Shown: positions 46,569 to 55,612, counted from the first letter of the stretch. The stretch: 64,000 nt of DNA from Lunularia cruciata (GCA_948567375.1 OX419762.1:39785034-39849033); one strand, 5' to 3'. Program-made: numbers and translations. The notes: generated by a model not told the origin, from the letters alone.

Positions 46569-49500
46569 CCAGTAGGAGTGATGGATAAGGTGGTAGTTTC
46601 AGTTATGGGAGTCCAAAATCTCATGACTTTCCAAGTCTTGAAGGATTCAAGCTATGACTTACTTCTTGGGAGGCCATGGTTGAGAGCAGCACGCACAACT
46701 GATCGATGGCACAAAGGGTACTTAAGGATTGGGCCATCAAACCATAGAGTCACTGTTCCTGTGACTAACACCACCAACACTTCACATTCAGATACCCCAT
46801 CTTCTGATTATTGGGAATCAGATTCTGAAGGAGGAGCTTCAGGTGTGGACACAAGCATGGAAGAGGAGACTTCCACGGAGGAGGATGAATCTGAATCTGA
46901 TTCAGATGTGTATCCTTTATGTGCTATGGATTTTGCACCTAAGCCAGAGGTTTTGAAGGACCCAGATAAATCACCATTGACACTTGAGGAGGTAGAGAGA
47001 AGGTTATCTACCCTCAAGTATGGCCCAAATGTTACCAAGGAGGAGAAGGTGAGATTTGAGGAGATTTTCCGCAAGTTCATCCATGTGTTTGCTTTTAGTT
47101 ACAAGGATTTGAAGGAAGTCACCTTGGAGGAGCACAAGATAGAGGTGGAGTCACATGCAAGACCAATCCGCCAAAAGCAACGTCGCATTAGCCCACCAAT
47201 ATCTTTGGTTGTGAAGGAGGAGATTGATAAGCTCAAGGAGGCTGGATTTATCTTTGAGGTGGAGAATTCAGAATGGGTGTCTCCAATTGTCATTGTGAAG
47301 AAAAAGAATGGCAAGCTTCGGGTATGTGTGGATTACAAGAAGCTCAATGCTGTTACCAAGAAGGACTACTACCCATTGCCATTCATTGATGAGATCTTGG
47401 AGGAGGTTGCAGGTCATGAGAGGTACAGTTTTGGAGATGGTTATAGTGGATATAACCAAATCAAGATTGCACCAGAGCATCAACAACTCACCACATTCAC
47501 CACACCTTGGGGAACTTACGCTTTCAAGGTCATGCCTTTTGGGCTTTGCAATGCTCCAGCCACATTCCAACGGTTCATGAACAAGGTATTTGAACCTTTC
47601 ATTGGGAAATTTGTGAGAGATTTCATTGATGACTTTTGTGTCTATGGGAGCAAGGAGGAGCACTTTGAGCACCTAATCAAAGTCTTGCAACGCTTGGATG
47701 AGGCAAATGCATCACTCAACCCAGAGAAGTGCATTTTTGGATGTGAAGAAGGTCTACTTTTGGGGCACATCATCTCCAAGGATGGAATAGCAGTTGATCC
47801 TGAGAAGGTGAGGAAAATCTCAGACCTTCCATTCCCGTCAAGCTTGACAAAGTTATGCCAATTCTTGGGAATGGTTGGGTACTACAGGAGGTTCATCTTC
47901 TCATTTTCCAACAAGGCTTATGCATTGACCATCTACATGAAGAAGGGTGTAGATTACATGGTGATTTTGGAAGACAAAGAGGCTCTCAAAGCTTTTGAGG
48001 AGCTCAAGCAATCCCTTGTTGTAGCTCCAATTCTTGCTAAACCTGATTGGAGTAAGCCTTTCATCCTCTACACTGATGCTTCTAGTGTAGCTATAGGATG
48101 CACTCTTAGTCAATTAGACCAAGATGGGCATGATCATCCAATAGCTTATGCTAGTAGGCAGATGGTTTCAGCAGAGAAGAACTACTCTGTCACAGAGAGA
48201 GAAGGGTTGGCAGTGATCTTTGGTCTCAAGAAGTTTAGACACTACTTGATTGGAGGGAAAGCCACAATTGTCACGGATCACAAGGCTTTGAAGTACATCT
48301 TCAACAAGCCTAATGTTGAAGGGAGACTAGCAAGGTGGATGATACTCTTGTCTGAGTATGACTACACAATTGAGGATAGGCCAGGAAAGAAACATGCAAA
48401 TGCTGATTTGTTATCTAGAGCCTATGATCATGATGGAGATGAGCCAGTAGATGATTCCTTCCCGGATGAGGAGCTCATGACAATCTCAGTCACTCAAGAG
48501 GTTCCAATGGAGTACAAGGAGATTGTGGATTTTGTGACAAGAGGTAACTATCCAAAAGGGATGCATGCTAGGGAGAGGAAGGCCCTTGCAGCAAGATCTA
48601 GACCTTACACAATGGTGGAGGATATTCTTTTTCACCAAGGAGCAGATGGTCTACTTCGAAGAGCAGTGGGTAAGGAAGAGTCTATCCTACTCATAAAGGA
48701 GTTTCATGAAGGTTTAGTATGTGGAGGACACTTTGCAGGAAAGGTGACTGCTTTCAAGATTCTATATGCAGGTTACCATTGGAGAGGGATTTTCAAGGAT
48801 TGTCTTGATTATTGCAAAACTTGTCATGTTTGTCAAGCTTTTGCTAGAAAGTCTACATCCACTCCACCACTTAGATCAATTCCATTGCTAGGACCCTTTG
48901 AGAAGTGGGGAATTGATTTTGTAGGACCTCTCAATAGAACCCCAAGGAACAATCGGTACATTGTGGTAGTTACTGATTACCTTACCAAGTGGGTTGAGGC
49001 TAGACCATTGAGGGACAAGAATGAAGATGAAGTGGGTAGATTTCTTTATGAACGCATTATCACTAGGTTTGGATGCCCTTTGGAGTTGGTTTCTGATAGA
49101 GGAGGAGAGTTTACAGGAAGCATTACTACAGCCATGCTACGACATTTCTCTATCACACATAGAGTAACTACATCCTATAAGCCAAATTCCAATGGCTTGG
49201 CAGAGAGAACCAATCAGACCTTGTGCATGATGTTGGCCAAAGATGCAGAAATGGAGGGGGCTAAACATCATTGGGACAAGAGGATTCATGCAGTTTTGTG
49301 GGAGTATAGGACAACCATGAAGACTTCCACTGGATATTCTCCATTCCAATTGGTGTATGGTATTGAGTCTACCTTACCTATTCACTTTGATCTTCCTACC
49401 TTCCAAAGCATTCATAGGAGATTGAAGAAAGCACAAGGAAGTGATGCAGAGAAGTCAAGGAAGGATCAACTCATGGAGTTGGAAGAGGCAAGAGCAGTTG

Positions 49501-49778
49501 CTATGGTTCGAGTGGAGCAAGCCCAAAGGAAACAAAAGGAGAGCTATGACAAGAGGCAAGGCAAGAAGAAGGTGGAGCCTTTCAAAGAAGGTGATTGGGT
49601 AATGTTGTTTGATTCCATTCGATTCAAGAGAGTGCAAAAGAAGTTTTTGCCTAAGTACTTTGGACCTTTCATAGTAGAGAAGGTGTGGGGAAATTACACT
49701 TATGATCTCAAGGAGTTGGGAGGAAGACACTTTGATAGGATTAACCATGATAAGTTGAAGATGTACCATAGAAGGTAG
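46569..49778 (+). CDS. Group B Pol: protease end, reverse transcriptase, RNase H, integrase
   Basis: First ATG at 46578, but the frame is continuous with gag except for the TGA. Protease end LLLGRPWL at about residue 31. RT with RVCVDYKKLN, FKVMPFGLCNAPATFQR and the catalytic FIDD at residues 349-352. RNase H with LYTDASS, EREGLAV and VTDHKAL. Integrase with the HHCC module (GGHFAGK...CKTCHVC) and core motifs GIDFVGP, VSDRGGEF and NGLAERTNQ. The C-terminal GPFIVEKVWGNYTYDL barrel ends at KMYHRR. No chromodomain. All catalytic residues seen are in place, so this copy may be active or only recently silenced. Confidence 0.95.
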   Translation, partial: PVGVMDKVVVSVMGVQNLMTFQVLKDSSYDLLLGRPWLRAARTTDRWHKGYLRIGPSNHRVTVPVTNTTNTSHSDTPSSDYWESDSEGGASGVDTSMEEETSTEEDESESDSDVYPLCAMDFAPKPEVLKDPDKSPLTLEEVERRLSTLKYGPNVTKEEKVRFEEIFRKFIHVFAFSYKDLKEVTLEEHKIEVESHARPIRQKQRRISPPISLVVKEEIDKLKEAGFIFEVENSEWVSPIVIVKKKNGKLRVCVDYKKLNAVTKKDYYPLPFIDEILEEVAGHERYSFGDGYSGYNQIKIAPEHQQLTTFTTPWGTYAFKVMPFGLCNAPATFQRFMNKVFEPFIGKFVRDFIDDFCVYGSKEEHFEHLIKVLQRLDEANASLNPEKCIFGCEEGLLLGHIISKDGIAVDPEKVRKISDLPFPSSLTKLCQFLGMVGYYRRFIFSFSNKAYALTIYMKKGVDYMVILEDKEALKAFEELKQSLVVAPILAKPDWSKPFILYTDASSVAIGCTLSQLDQDGHDHPIAYASRQMVSAEKNYSVTEREGLAVIFGLKKFRHYLIGGKATIVTDHKALKYIFNKPNVEGRLARWMILLSEYDYTIEDRPGKKHANADLLSRAYDHDGDEPVDDSFPDEELMTISVTQEVPMEYKEIVDFVTRGNYPKGMHARERKALAARSRPYTMVEDILFHQGADGLLRRAVGKEESILLIKEFHEGLVCGGHFAGKVTAFKILYAGYHWRGIFKDCLDYCKTCHVCQAFARKSTSTPPLRSIPLLGPFEKWGIDFVGPLNRTPRNNRYIVVVTDYLTKWVEARPLRDKNEDEVGRFLYERIITRFGCPLELVSDRGGEFTGSITTAMLRHFSITHRVTTSYKPNSNGLAERTNQTLCMMLAKDAEMEGAKHHWDKRIHAVLWEYRTTMKTSTGYSPFQLVYGIESTLPIHFDLPTFQSIHRRLKKAQGSDAEKSRKDQLMELEEARAVAMVRVEQAQRKQKESYDKRQGKKKVEPFKEGDWVMLFDSIRFKRVQKKFLPKYFGPFIVEKVWGNYTYDLKELGGRHFDRINHDKLKMYHRR

Positions 49779-49812
49779 AGAGACCTTCACTTTGAGGACA
49801 AAGTGAAAACTT

Positions 49813-49826
49813 AGTCCGGGGGTAAA
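49813..49826 (+). promoter_or_regulatory. Polypurine-type tract of element B
   Basis: AGTCCGGGGGTAAA directly before the 3' LTR. The copy at 59514 has the matching TTTACCCCTGGATT in antisense. This is the expected primer for plus-strand synthesis. Confidence 0.7.
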
Positions 49827-50505
49827 TGTAACACCCATTTGTGCATGTGTGTGGTATTGTGATATTTAGCTTAGTATTACAAGTACTTAAGAGATATTAT
49901 TTATATAAAGATAAAGGATGGTTCTATATTAGTCATGGTTAGCTAAAGTTAGTCATAGCTAAGATAGATGGGACCTTACTTTAGAGGAAGTAGAAAAGAT
50001 GAGCACCACTATTTTGGATTTTAGTGTGTTGACTTGGTATTATTCCTAGGTGTTTGGCTTTGGGGAAAGAGTTGAGAACTCTTGGGCCCGCAAGCCTTTT
50101 TGTTTTGGATTCTTCTTTAGTCCAAGGATAGCCCATGTGAAGGAATCCTTGCTTTAGTGGTTGGGTCAAGATAAGGGGAATATGCCCATGTGAATGGATA
50201 TTCCTTTCTACTTTTTGACTTTACTTGACTTTTAGTCTAGTAACTTGAGTTACTACGGTAATTAGTAACTTTGGTACGTAACTATTTCACAAGTATATAA
50301 ACAAGGTGTGAGGAGGTACTCATCATCCTTTCATTTGCAACTATCTCTCTCTCATTGAGTTCTCTAGTGAGCAATGTCTTGAGTCTTGGAGTGTTAGCCT
50401 TGGAGGAGTATGATGGAGTTGGGGTTCCTTGCCTTCTTAGTCCATGGTGCGCTACCATAATAGCCATCAGAGGTTCATCCTGAGTGAGAGACAGGCCGGC
50501 TCACA
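49827..50505 (+). repeat. Group B 3' LTR (679 bp)
   Basis: Identical to the 5' LTR except for two bases. It is followed at 50506 by AGAC and the resumed gag of element A. Confidence 0.97.
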
Positions 50506-50509
50506 AGAC

Positions 50510-51056
50510 TGACAAGCTGAGGAGCTTGCAGGAGTTCCAGCGGAAGGCTGGAGAGAGCCTACGCGAGGCATACACTCGCATGAGGCGGCTGATCAGTTTC
50601 ACTCAGGGAGTTACTGAGGCCCAAGCAGTCCAGTTTTGGTATGGGATATTGGACAAGGAGTTGCGCCGTAGAGTTCGTGATGCTACGTTGTTGCAGGCTA
50701 CTTCGCCCACTTTGGCAGTAGTCTTTGGTTTGGCTGAGCGTATTGAGCTCAACATGGTGGAGGAGAGAGTGGTGACATCTGGATTTGGTAGAGAGACCTC
50801 ATCCACGGTTGTGACTTCTTCTAGAGTGCAGCAGAGTGCACCACGCCCAGTTGATTTTCGAGGACAGGGTGGACAGCCCAGATCCTATGGAGCGAGTGGA
50901 GGGCCTAGTGGAGTTAGACCCTTACCCTCATTTTCGGGTCAGCAGCAGCCAGTGAGTGGTGGTGTTGCTTGTTGGACTTGTGGTGGACCTCACCATAGGA
51001 GAGAGTGTACTCAGGGCAGCGGACCTGATACCTCTAGTGCATCACAGCCAGCATAG
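50510..51056 (+). pseudogene. Element A gag, C-terminal half (to a derived TAG)
   Basis: In the same frame as 42226-42704. Gag segments LRSLQEFQRKAGESLREAYTR, FWYGILDKELRRRVRDATLL and VFGLAERIELNMVEERV, then a zinc knuckle CWTCGGPHHRREC (C-x2-C-x3-H-x4-C). It ends at TAG 51054-51056. The decayed copy has CAA at that codon, so the stop is a new mutation of an original Gln codon. The next codons in frame give a second, canonical zinc knuckle, CEHCHRFGHTSDRC. Confidence 0.85.
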
Positions 51057-54011
51057 AGGCAGTGTGAGCATTGCCACAGATTTGGTCACACTAGTGACCG
51101 GTGTTTTGACCTACACCCGGAGTTACGGAGTGGTAGGGCTGCTATGGCAGGTAGTAGAGGAGCTCCAGTTCATGGAGGACGAGGTGGTAAAGGTGGTGGT
51201 AGAGGATCTACACCTAGTAGGGGTGCAGTACCTGCCCTTACTTCTGACACAGCTATGGCTACTCGGATTGAGCAGTTGGAGCAGAGATTGGCTAGTATGG
51301 CTATTGCTCAGAGGAGATCAGATTCGGGTGCTGAGGCTTCCACCTCATATGCTGGTGATAGAGATGCTTTGGACTTCATGTGCGGAGCAGCACAGGTGGA
51401 TGCATCTGCAGCAGTGACTAGGAGTGCAGTACGTGCTCCAGAGCCTAGAGGAGCATCAGTGGAGTTGGACCCACAGAGAGGAGAGGTTGGGAGACAGGTC
51501 AGACTTCCCCAGTCTTTCACGTTATCTGAGGCATTGCAGACGACATCCATGGTTCCTAGACGTCCTAGTGCAGGTGTGGTAGGTGGTGATGGAGTACCTG
51601 CTAGTCAGCCACCTGCTACTACACAGACTGAGTCTAGCATGATGTTGGGGGCGGCTCAGCTGATTATGCGGCATCCTTTATTTTCAGCCAGTGACATGTT
51701 TACATTGGGAGTTGACCCAGCCCCAGTGTTCCGGTTGGCTACCACGTTGTGTGAGAGTAGGGATGGTGCAGTTCCTACTACTAGAGCAGAGGTGGTTGGT
51801 AGTGGAGCTGACTTGGTTGAGGAGCATGGGATCCATTTAGCGACCTGTGGTTTATGGCAGGCAGCAGCGGCTAGACTGGAGGAGTTGCCAGCTAGACCGG
51901 CCTTTGAGAGAGCGCGGTTTACACCTGGTGTTGTCTTATTGGATAACCAGAGGGGGATCTTTTGTTTGGTAGGACCTTCAGGGAAGGTCTATACACCACA
52001 GAGAGTCTTGTTAGACTCTGGTGCGCAGCCCCTTATGTTGGGGAAGGCTGCAGTTGTTGGTCTGGAGTTACGGAAGACCGATGTGGAGAGGTGTCCATTT
52101 CAGATCCAGACATCTCTTGGTGGTGGTTCGACACAGTACATCACACGTGGGGAGCTTGTTGTCCAGGTTCAGCCTGGTCATCCGACTGATAGCTCAGTGG
52201 TGAGAGCTCAGGCTATTGCGACGATAGCTGAGTCATATGATGTGCTAGTTGGGGGAGCAGTGTTATACCCTATGGGTTTCAGTATTGACTATTGGGAGGA
52301 GACAGCCTCTTATAGACCTGGTTGGCAGTTTGGTGAGGGACGGGTATGTCGTCTACTAGTACGTTTTAGTAGTGGCAGTCTTGGCTCACTACAGTCCGGG
52401 ACCATGGCAGCATCAGTTTTGGCTTTCAGCGGTGCAGTCACTTGGCCTGGTGACTTGTTGGAGGGGAATGCCCATGCAGAGGATACTCCAGTACCAGAAG
52501 AGATCACTTGGCTATGGAGTACGAGTGGGATTGTTCCATCCACCTTGGATGTTCCATTGTGGAGTTCAGAGGAGGCATTGCAGCAGCATGCAAATCAGTT
52601 GGTGCAGCAGGCTTGGAGTGGAGCCTTCGTACCATCAGGGGATGAGTGTGAGGATGAGCCTCCAGAGGCGATTGCTTTGACACCTCTGGATACCACACTC
52701 ATTGCTTGGCAGTACCCAGTAGAGGGGATATGCCCATTGGAGTTGTTTGGTGGGATTAGCACCGGACTAGCTGCGATGTTACAGGCGGGTATCCGAGTAC
52801 AGAGGTACTTGTATGTAGAGAGAGATGAGACTACTAGGCGAGTCTCTCTACATCATGTGGCACACTTGGCCTATCGGTATCCAGAGTTATTACCGATGTC
52901 AGCAGTCAGAGGTTACCAGAAGGCCTTACCAGGAGACATTTCCTTATTGGGGGCGCATGACCTAGAGAGACATGGGCCTATTCACTTGGTGATTTTTGGA
53001 TGGCCATGTCAGGGACATACACGTGCGGGCCGCGGTTTGGGTCTTCAGGATCCTTGTTCTGGTGTGTTTTGGGAGATGTTACGGATACTACGACATCTCC
53101 AGGTTCATCAATCTGTTTCTCCAGCTTACCTTTTGGAGAACGTTCCATTGATGGGTGATTCTCGCACTAGAGTGGTGGCAAGTACACATCAGGTCCATTC
53201 ATGGATGGGACCTGCTGTATTGTTAGATGCAGCCAGAGTGGGATCACGGGCTCATCGTCTTCGTCTTTGGTGGACGAACCTTTTACCCAGAGAGGTTCTA
53301 CAGCGTAGTTATGATGGGATTCAGCGACTTGACCACATCCTTGTTGATGATATCTTGGATGTTGGGCGTCAGTCTCAGACAGTGGTAGTGGCTGATAGGT
53401 CACCTATGGCAGTGGTGAACCTAGTTGGACAGCCTAGAGCTGCATTTCCCACACTCATGAGTTTCCCAGGCTCTCATGCTTTTCGAGAGGGAGGACCTGG
53501 ACTTGTTTGGGACTCACAGTTACAGCAGTTGGTGGAGCCCAATGCTGATGAGAGAGAGCGGACGATGGGTTTTTGCACTGGTATTACCGCTGTTCCAGCA
53601 GTGTCAGAGGCATCCAGGCGTCAGGTGTTAGGTCAGGCTATGGACCTGAACTGTTTGACCTGGATTGTGAGCCTTGGTTTGGCAGAGCAGCGTAGGATGC
53701 GCTTGATAGGCATCACCACTCGGACACTTGTGAGCCCTGTGCCTATCGAGACGATTCAGGCACATGCTGGGGGCGATGGACCGAGTGGACATGGTATTCT
53801 TGGGACACATCCAGTAGCTACTAGGGAGAGTGGTCTACTTGGAGTCCATCCAGGTGAGCGTGGGCTACTTGGATTACACCCTTGGTCCACATGGGATGCA
53901 GCCAGAGGACGTATGGAGCTTGCAGCCAGAGTGGAGGGAGTTTTTCACACAGAGGTTGGGACCTCTAGTGGTTGGGAGCATGACACCATTGCTCCCAAGG
54001 GCCCAGTGTAG
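51057..54011 (+). CDS. Element A polyprotein part: nucleocapsid, protease, DNA methyltransferase
   Basis: Open frame from the early TAG to the TAG at 54009; the first ATG is at 51144 (numbering here from it). The region before it encodes the second zinc knuckle. Residues 40-57 form a short helix (EQLEQRLASMAIAQRR). The aspartic protease triad D291-S-G (VLLDSGAQPLML) is followed by a retropepsin-like stretch to about 390. The C5-cytosine methyltransferase spans about 525-850. The tail has three G-[IL]-L-G-x-H-P units. The host-like domain is fused in frame between protease and RT, where gypsy elements normally have nothing. The decayed copy has the same order, so the fusion is a family trait. 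Confidence 0.9.
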   Translation, partial: RQCEHCHRFGHTSDRCFDLHPELRSGRAAMAGSRGAPVHGGRGGKGGGRGSTPSRGAVPALTSDTAMATRIEQLEQRLASMAIAQRRSDSGAEASTSYAGDRDALDFMCGAAQVDASAAVTRSAVRAPEPRGASVELDPQRGEVGRQVRLPQSFTLSEALQTTSMVPRRPSAGVVGGDGVPASQPPATTQTESSMMLGAAQLIMRHPLFSASDMFTLGVDPAPVFRLATTLCESRDGAVPTTRAEVVGSGADLVEEHGIHLATCGLWQAAAARLEELPARPAFERARFTPGVVLLDNQRGIFCLVGPSGKVYTPQRVLLDSGAQPLMLGKAAVVGLELRKTDVERCPFQIQTSLGGGSTQYITRGELVVQVQPGHPTDSSVVRAQAIATIAESYDVLVGGAVLYPMGFSIDYWEETASYRPGWQFGEGRVCRLLVRFSSGSLGSLQSGTMAASVLAFSGAVTWPGDLLEGNAHAEDTPVPEEITWLWSTSGIVPSTLDVPLWSSEEALQQHANQLVQQAWSGAFVPSGDECEDEPPEAIALTPLDTTLIAWQYPVEGICPLELFGGISTGLAAMLQAGIRVQRYLYVERDETTRRVSLHHVAHLAYRYPELLPMSAVRGYQKALPGDISLLGAHDLERHGPIHLVIFGWPCQGHTRAGRGLGLQDPCSGVFWEMLRILRHLQVHQSVSPAYLLENVPLMGDSRTRVVASTHQVHSWMGPAVLLDAARVGSRAHRLRLWWTNLLPREVLQRSYDGIQRLDHILVDDILDVGRQSQTVVVADRSPMAVVNLVGQPRAAFPTLMSFPGSHAFREGGPGLVWDSQLQQLVEPNADERERTMGFCTGITAVPAVSEASRRQVLGQAMDLNCLTWIVSLGLAEQRRMRLIGITTRTLVSPVPIETIQAHAGGDGPSGHGILGTHPVATRESGLLGVHPGERGLLGLHPWSTWDAARGRMELAARVEGVFHTEVGTSSGWEHDTIAPKGPV
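52716..53690 (+). other. DNMT3-like C5-cytosine DNA methyltransferase domain
   Basis: Numbering from 51144. Motif I LELFGGISTGL (532-542) binds S-adenosylmethionine; motif II is YLYVERDE. Motif IV is FGWPCQG with catalytic Cys 622, and motif VI is LLENV (Glu 665). Motif VIII is RLRLWWTN (Arg 705, Arg 707). Motifs IX-X are ERERTMGFCTGIT and RRQVLGQAMDL. The order I to X is unpermuted, which fits DNMT3 and not the permuted plant DRM enzymes; short motif spacing and the MGF...T motif fit the DNMT3/DRM branch more than DNMT1/CMT. All key residues are present, so activity is plausible. No reader domain (PWWP, UBA, chromodomain) was seen. Confidence 0.88.
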
Positions 54012-54017
54012 CAGCCA
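54009..54017 (+). promoter_or_regulatory. Candidate programmed stop-codon readthrough site (TAG-CAG-CCA)
   Basis: In-frame TAG between methyltransferase and RT, followed by CAGCCA. It fits the UAG-CAR-YYA context known from tobamovirus-type readthrough. RT continues in the same frame. The TAG and context are kept in the decayed copy at 22965-22973. Confidence 0.7.
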
Positions 54018-55612
54018 GTCAGTACGTCTTCCACTCCTACTACAGTTACAGAGGATACTTGGGAGCCAGATCTTGGACCCAAGCTTACTGGAGAGGAAAG
54101 ACAGAGGGTTTGGAGGTTCTTGAGGAGTCACACGAGTTGTTTTGCCTTCAGTATGAAGGATTTGGGTGCTCTGAAGGGACCTGGTATACGGATTGAGCTG
54201 ACTAGCAACACACCAGTTTTCCGACGTCCTTATCGATATAGTGATATGGAGAGGACATTGATTCAGAGCCGGAGTAGTGACCTTTTTGAGGCTGGTTTGG
54301 TGGAGATTGCACATGGAGAGTATGCATCAGCGACAGTGATGCCAGCCAAGAAGGATATGCATGGCAACTATACAGATAGGCGGATGTGTGGAGATTACCG
54401 TCCTATCAACCGACAGACCAGGGCTGATCGGTATGCCATGCCTACACCGGAGGAAATTTTTGATGCGATTGGGCATGCAAAGGTCTTCAGTACTTTGGAT
54501 CTTCGAGCGGGATATCATCAGTTGCCGATCAGGGAGGAAGATAAGTCCAAGACAACATTTTGGGCTATTGATCCTCACGGCAAGGATGTGTTATATCAGT
54601 GGAGATTCTTACCATTTGGGTTGAAGAATGCTCCTGCTGAGTTCCAGAGGGTCATGGATAGGATCCTAGCTGGACTGGATTTTGCTCGGTGCTATATTGA
54701 TGACATTTTGGTGTATAGCACTACTGTGGAGGAGCATGAGAGACAGTTGTTGGAGGTGTTTGAGAGGTTGAGATCTCATGGACTCAAATTACATCCTGGG
54801 AAGTGTAGGTTCTTCCATGAGCAGGTTGAGTATTTGGGTCACACTATCTACCCCGGAGGACTTGGTGTTCAGCAGACCAAGGTGGAGGCTATTGCACGTA
54901 TTCCTCGGCCTACGGATGTGAGCAGAGTGCGAGCATTCCTTGGGTTGGCGAACTTCTATCGCCGCTATGTTAGAGGATTTAGTGCCATTGCCAAGGCCTT
55001 GACGAAGCTGACCAAGCTTACACAGGAGTGGTGTTGGGGAGATGAGCAGGAGAGAGCTTTTGTAGAGCTCAAGGAGAGGTTGACATCTGCTCCTATTTTG
55101 AGGAGACCGATTAGGGGACGACCATTTCAGGTTCACACTGATTGGAGTATGTTGGGGCTTGGAGCGGTGCTCACCCAACATGATGATGAGGAGAAGGAGT
55201 TTGTGGTGGCCTATGCTAGTCGCTCCAACAATTCAGCGGAGGCGAAGTATAGTTCATATGAGGGAGAGTGCTTGGCAGCAGTTTGGGCAGTAGCACATTT
55301 CCGATGTTACCTATTTGGTAACCCCTTCACTCTCATCACTGATCATCAGCCGCTGAAGTGGTTGATGGAGTCTGACAAGCTTTCAGGGAAGCTTGCACGA
55401 TGGGCTCTGATTTTACAGGAGTATGATTTCACGGTTGTTCACAGACCTGGAGTGGTGAACCGTGATGCAGATGGGTTGAGTAGAAACCCATGTCCCAGCC
55501 AGCAGGATCAGACCGGAGCACGTTGGCATGGTGAGACAGATGAGGAGATGGTGCCAGGTTGGCATGCATCAGCCTTTCTGTGTATATTTGCAGAGACATT
55601 GGTGGTATCACT
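54012..55612 (+). CDS. Element A reverse transcriptase and RNase H
   Basis: Same frame as the methyltransferase part, reached only by passing the TAG at 54009; the first ATG is at 54120. RT with RRMCGDYRPINRQT, FSTLDLRAGYHQLPI and QWRFLPFGLKNAPAEFQR, and the catalytic CYIDDILVYS (Y192-I-D-D195 from 54120). RNase H with VHTDWSMLGLGAVL, YEGECLAAVWAV, ITDHQPLKWLM and NRDADGLSR; the acidic residues are in place. It synthesises element cDNA. The frame runs past 55612 only into antisense group D sequence. No integrase follows before the break, and none is found in the sister copy. Confidence 0.92.

Larger units (their letters stand above)
42705..50505 (+). mobile_element. Group B Ty3/gypsy element, near-intact, nested in element A gag
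   Basis: Two 679-bp LTRs with two differences (T/C near 43219/50341 and G/A near 42797/49919), an Asp-like PBS, a leader ORF, gag-protease, pol and a polypurine tract. Flanks GGAC/AGAC give an imperfect 4-base duplication. Low LTR divergence (about 0.3%) means a recent insertion. Only one in-frame stop (46566) breaks gag-pol. Confidence 0.95.
40243..55612 (+). mobile_element. Group A Ty3/gypsy retrotransposon carrying a DNA cytosine methyltransferase
   Basis: 5' LTR, PBS, gag (split by the B element at 42705-50505), protease, methyltransferase, TAG, RT and RNase H in one frame. It is cut at about 55605-55612, where it meets a group D element in inverse orientation (shared GTATCAC at the join), so its 3' end and 3' LTR are gone. 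Without B the coding part is about 5.6 kb. Its sequence is richer in CG and G/C than the decayed sister copy, indicating a younger copy. Confidence 0.88.

Noticed and set aside
47268-47672. Minus-strand ORF of 134 codons inside element B pol
   Set aside because: Antisense shadow of the RT domain, whose motifs are intact on the plus strand.
51054-51056. Early TAG of element A as a second programmed readthrough site
   Set aside because: The sister copy has CAA at the aligned codon and the context (TAG-AGG) is not a known strong one.
51144-54011. The methyltransferase as an ordinary host DRM/DNMT3 gene or a bacterial restriction-modification enzyme
   Set aside because: It is fused in frame with gag zinc knuckles and a retroviral-type protease, is followed by RT in the same frame, and the order is repeated in the decayed copy. 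There are no introns and no restriction gene.
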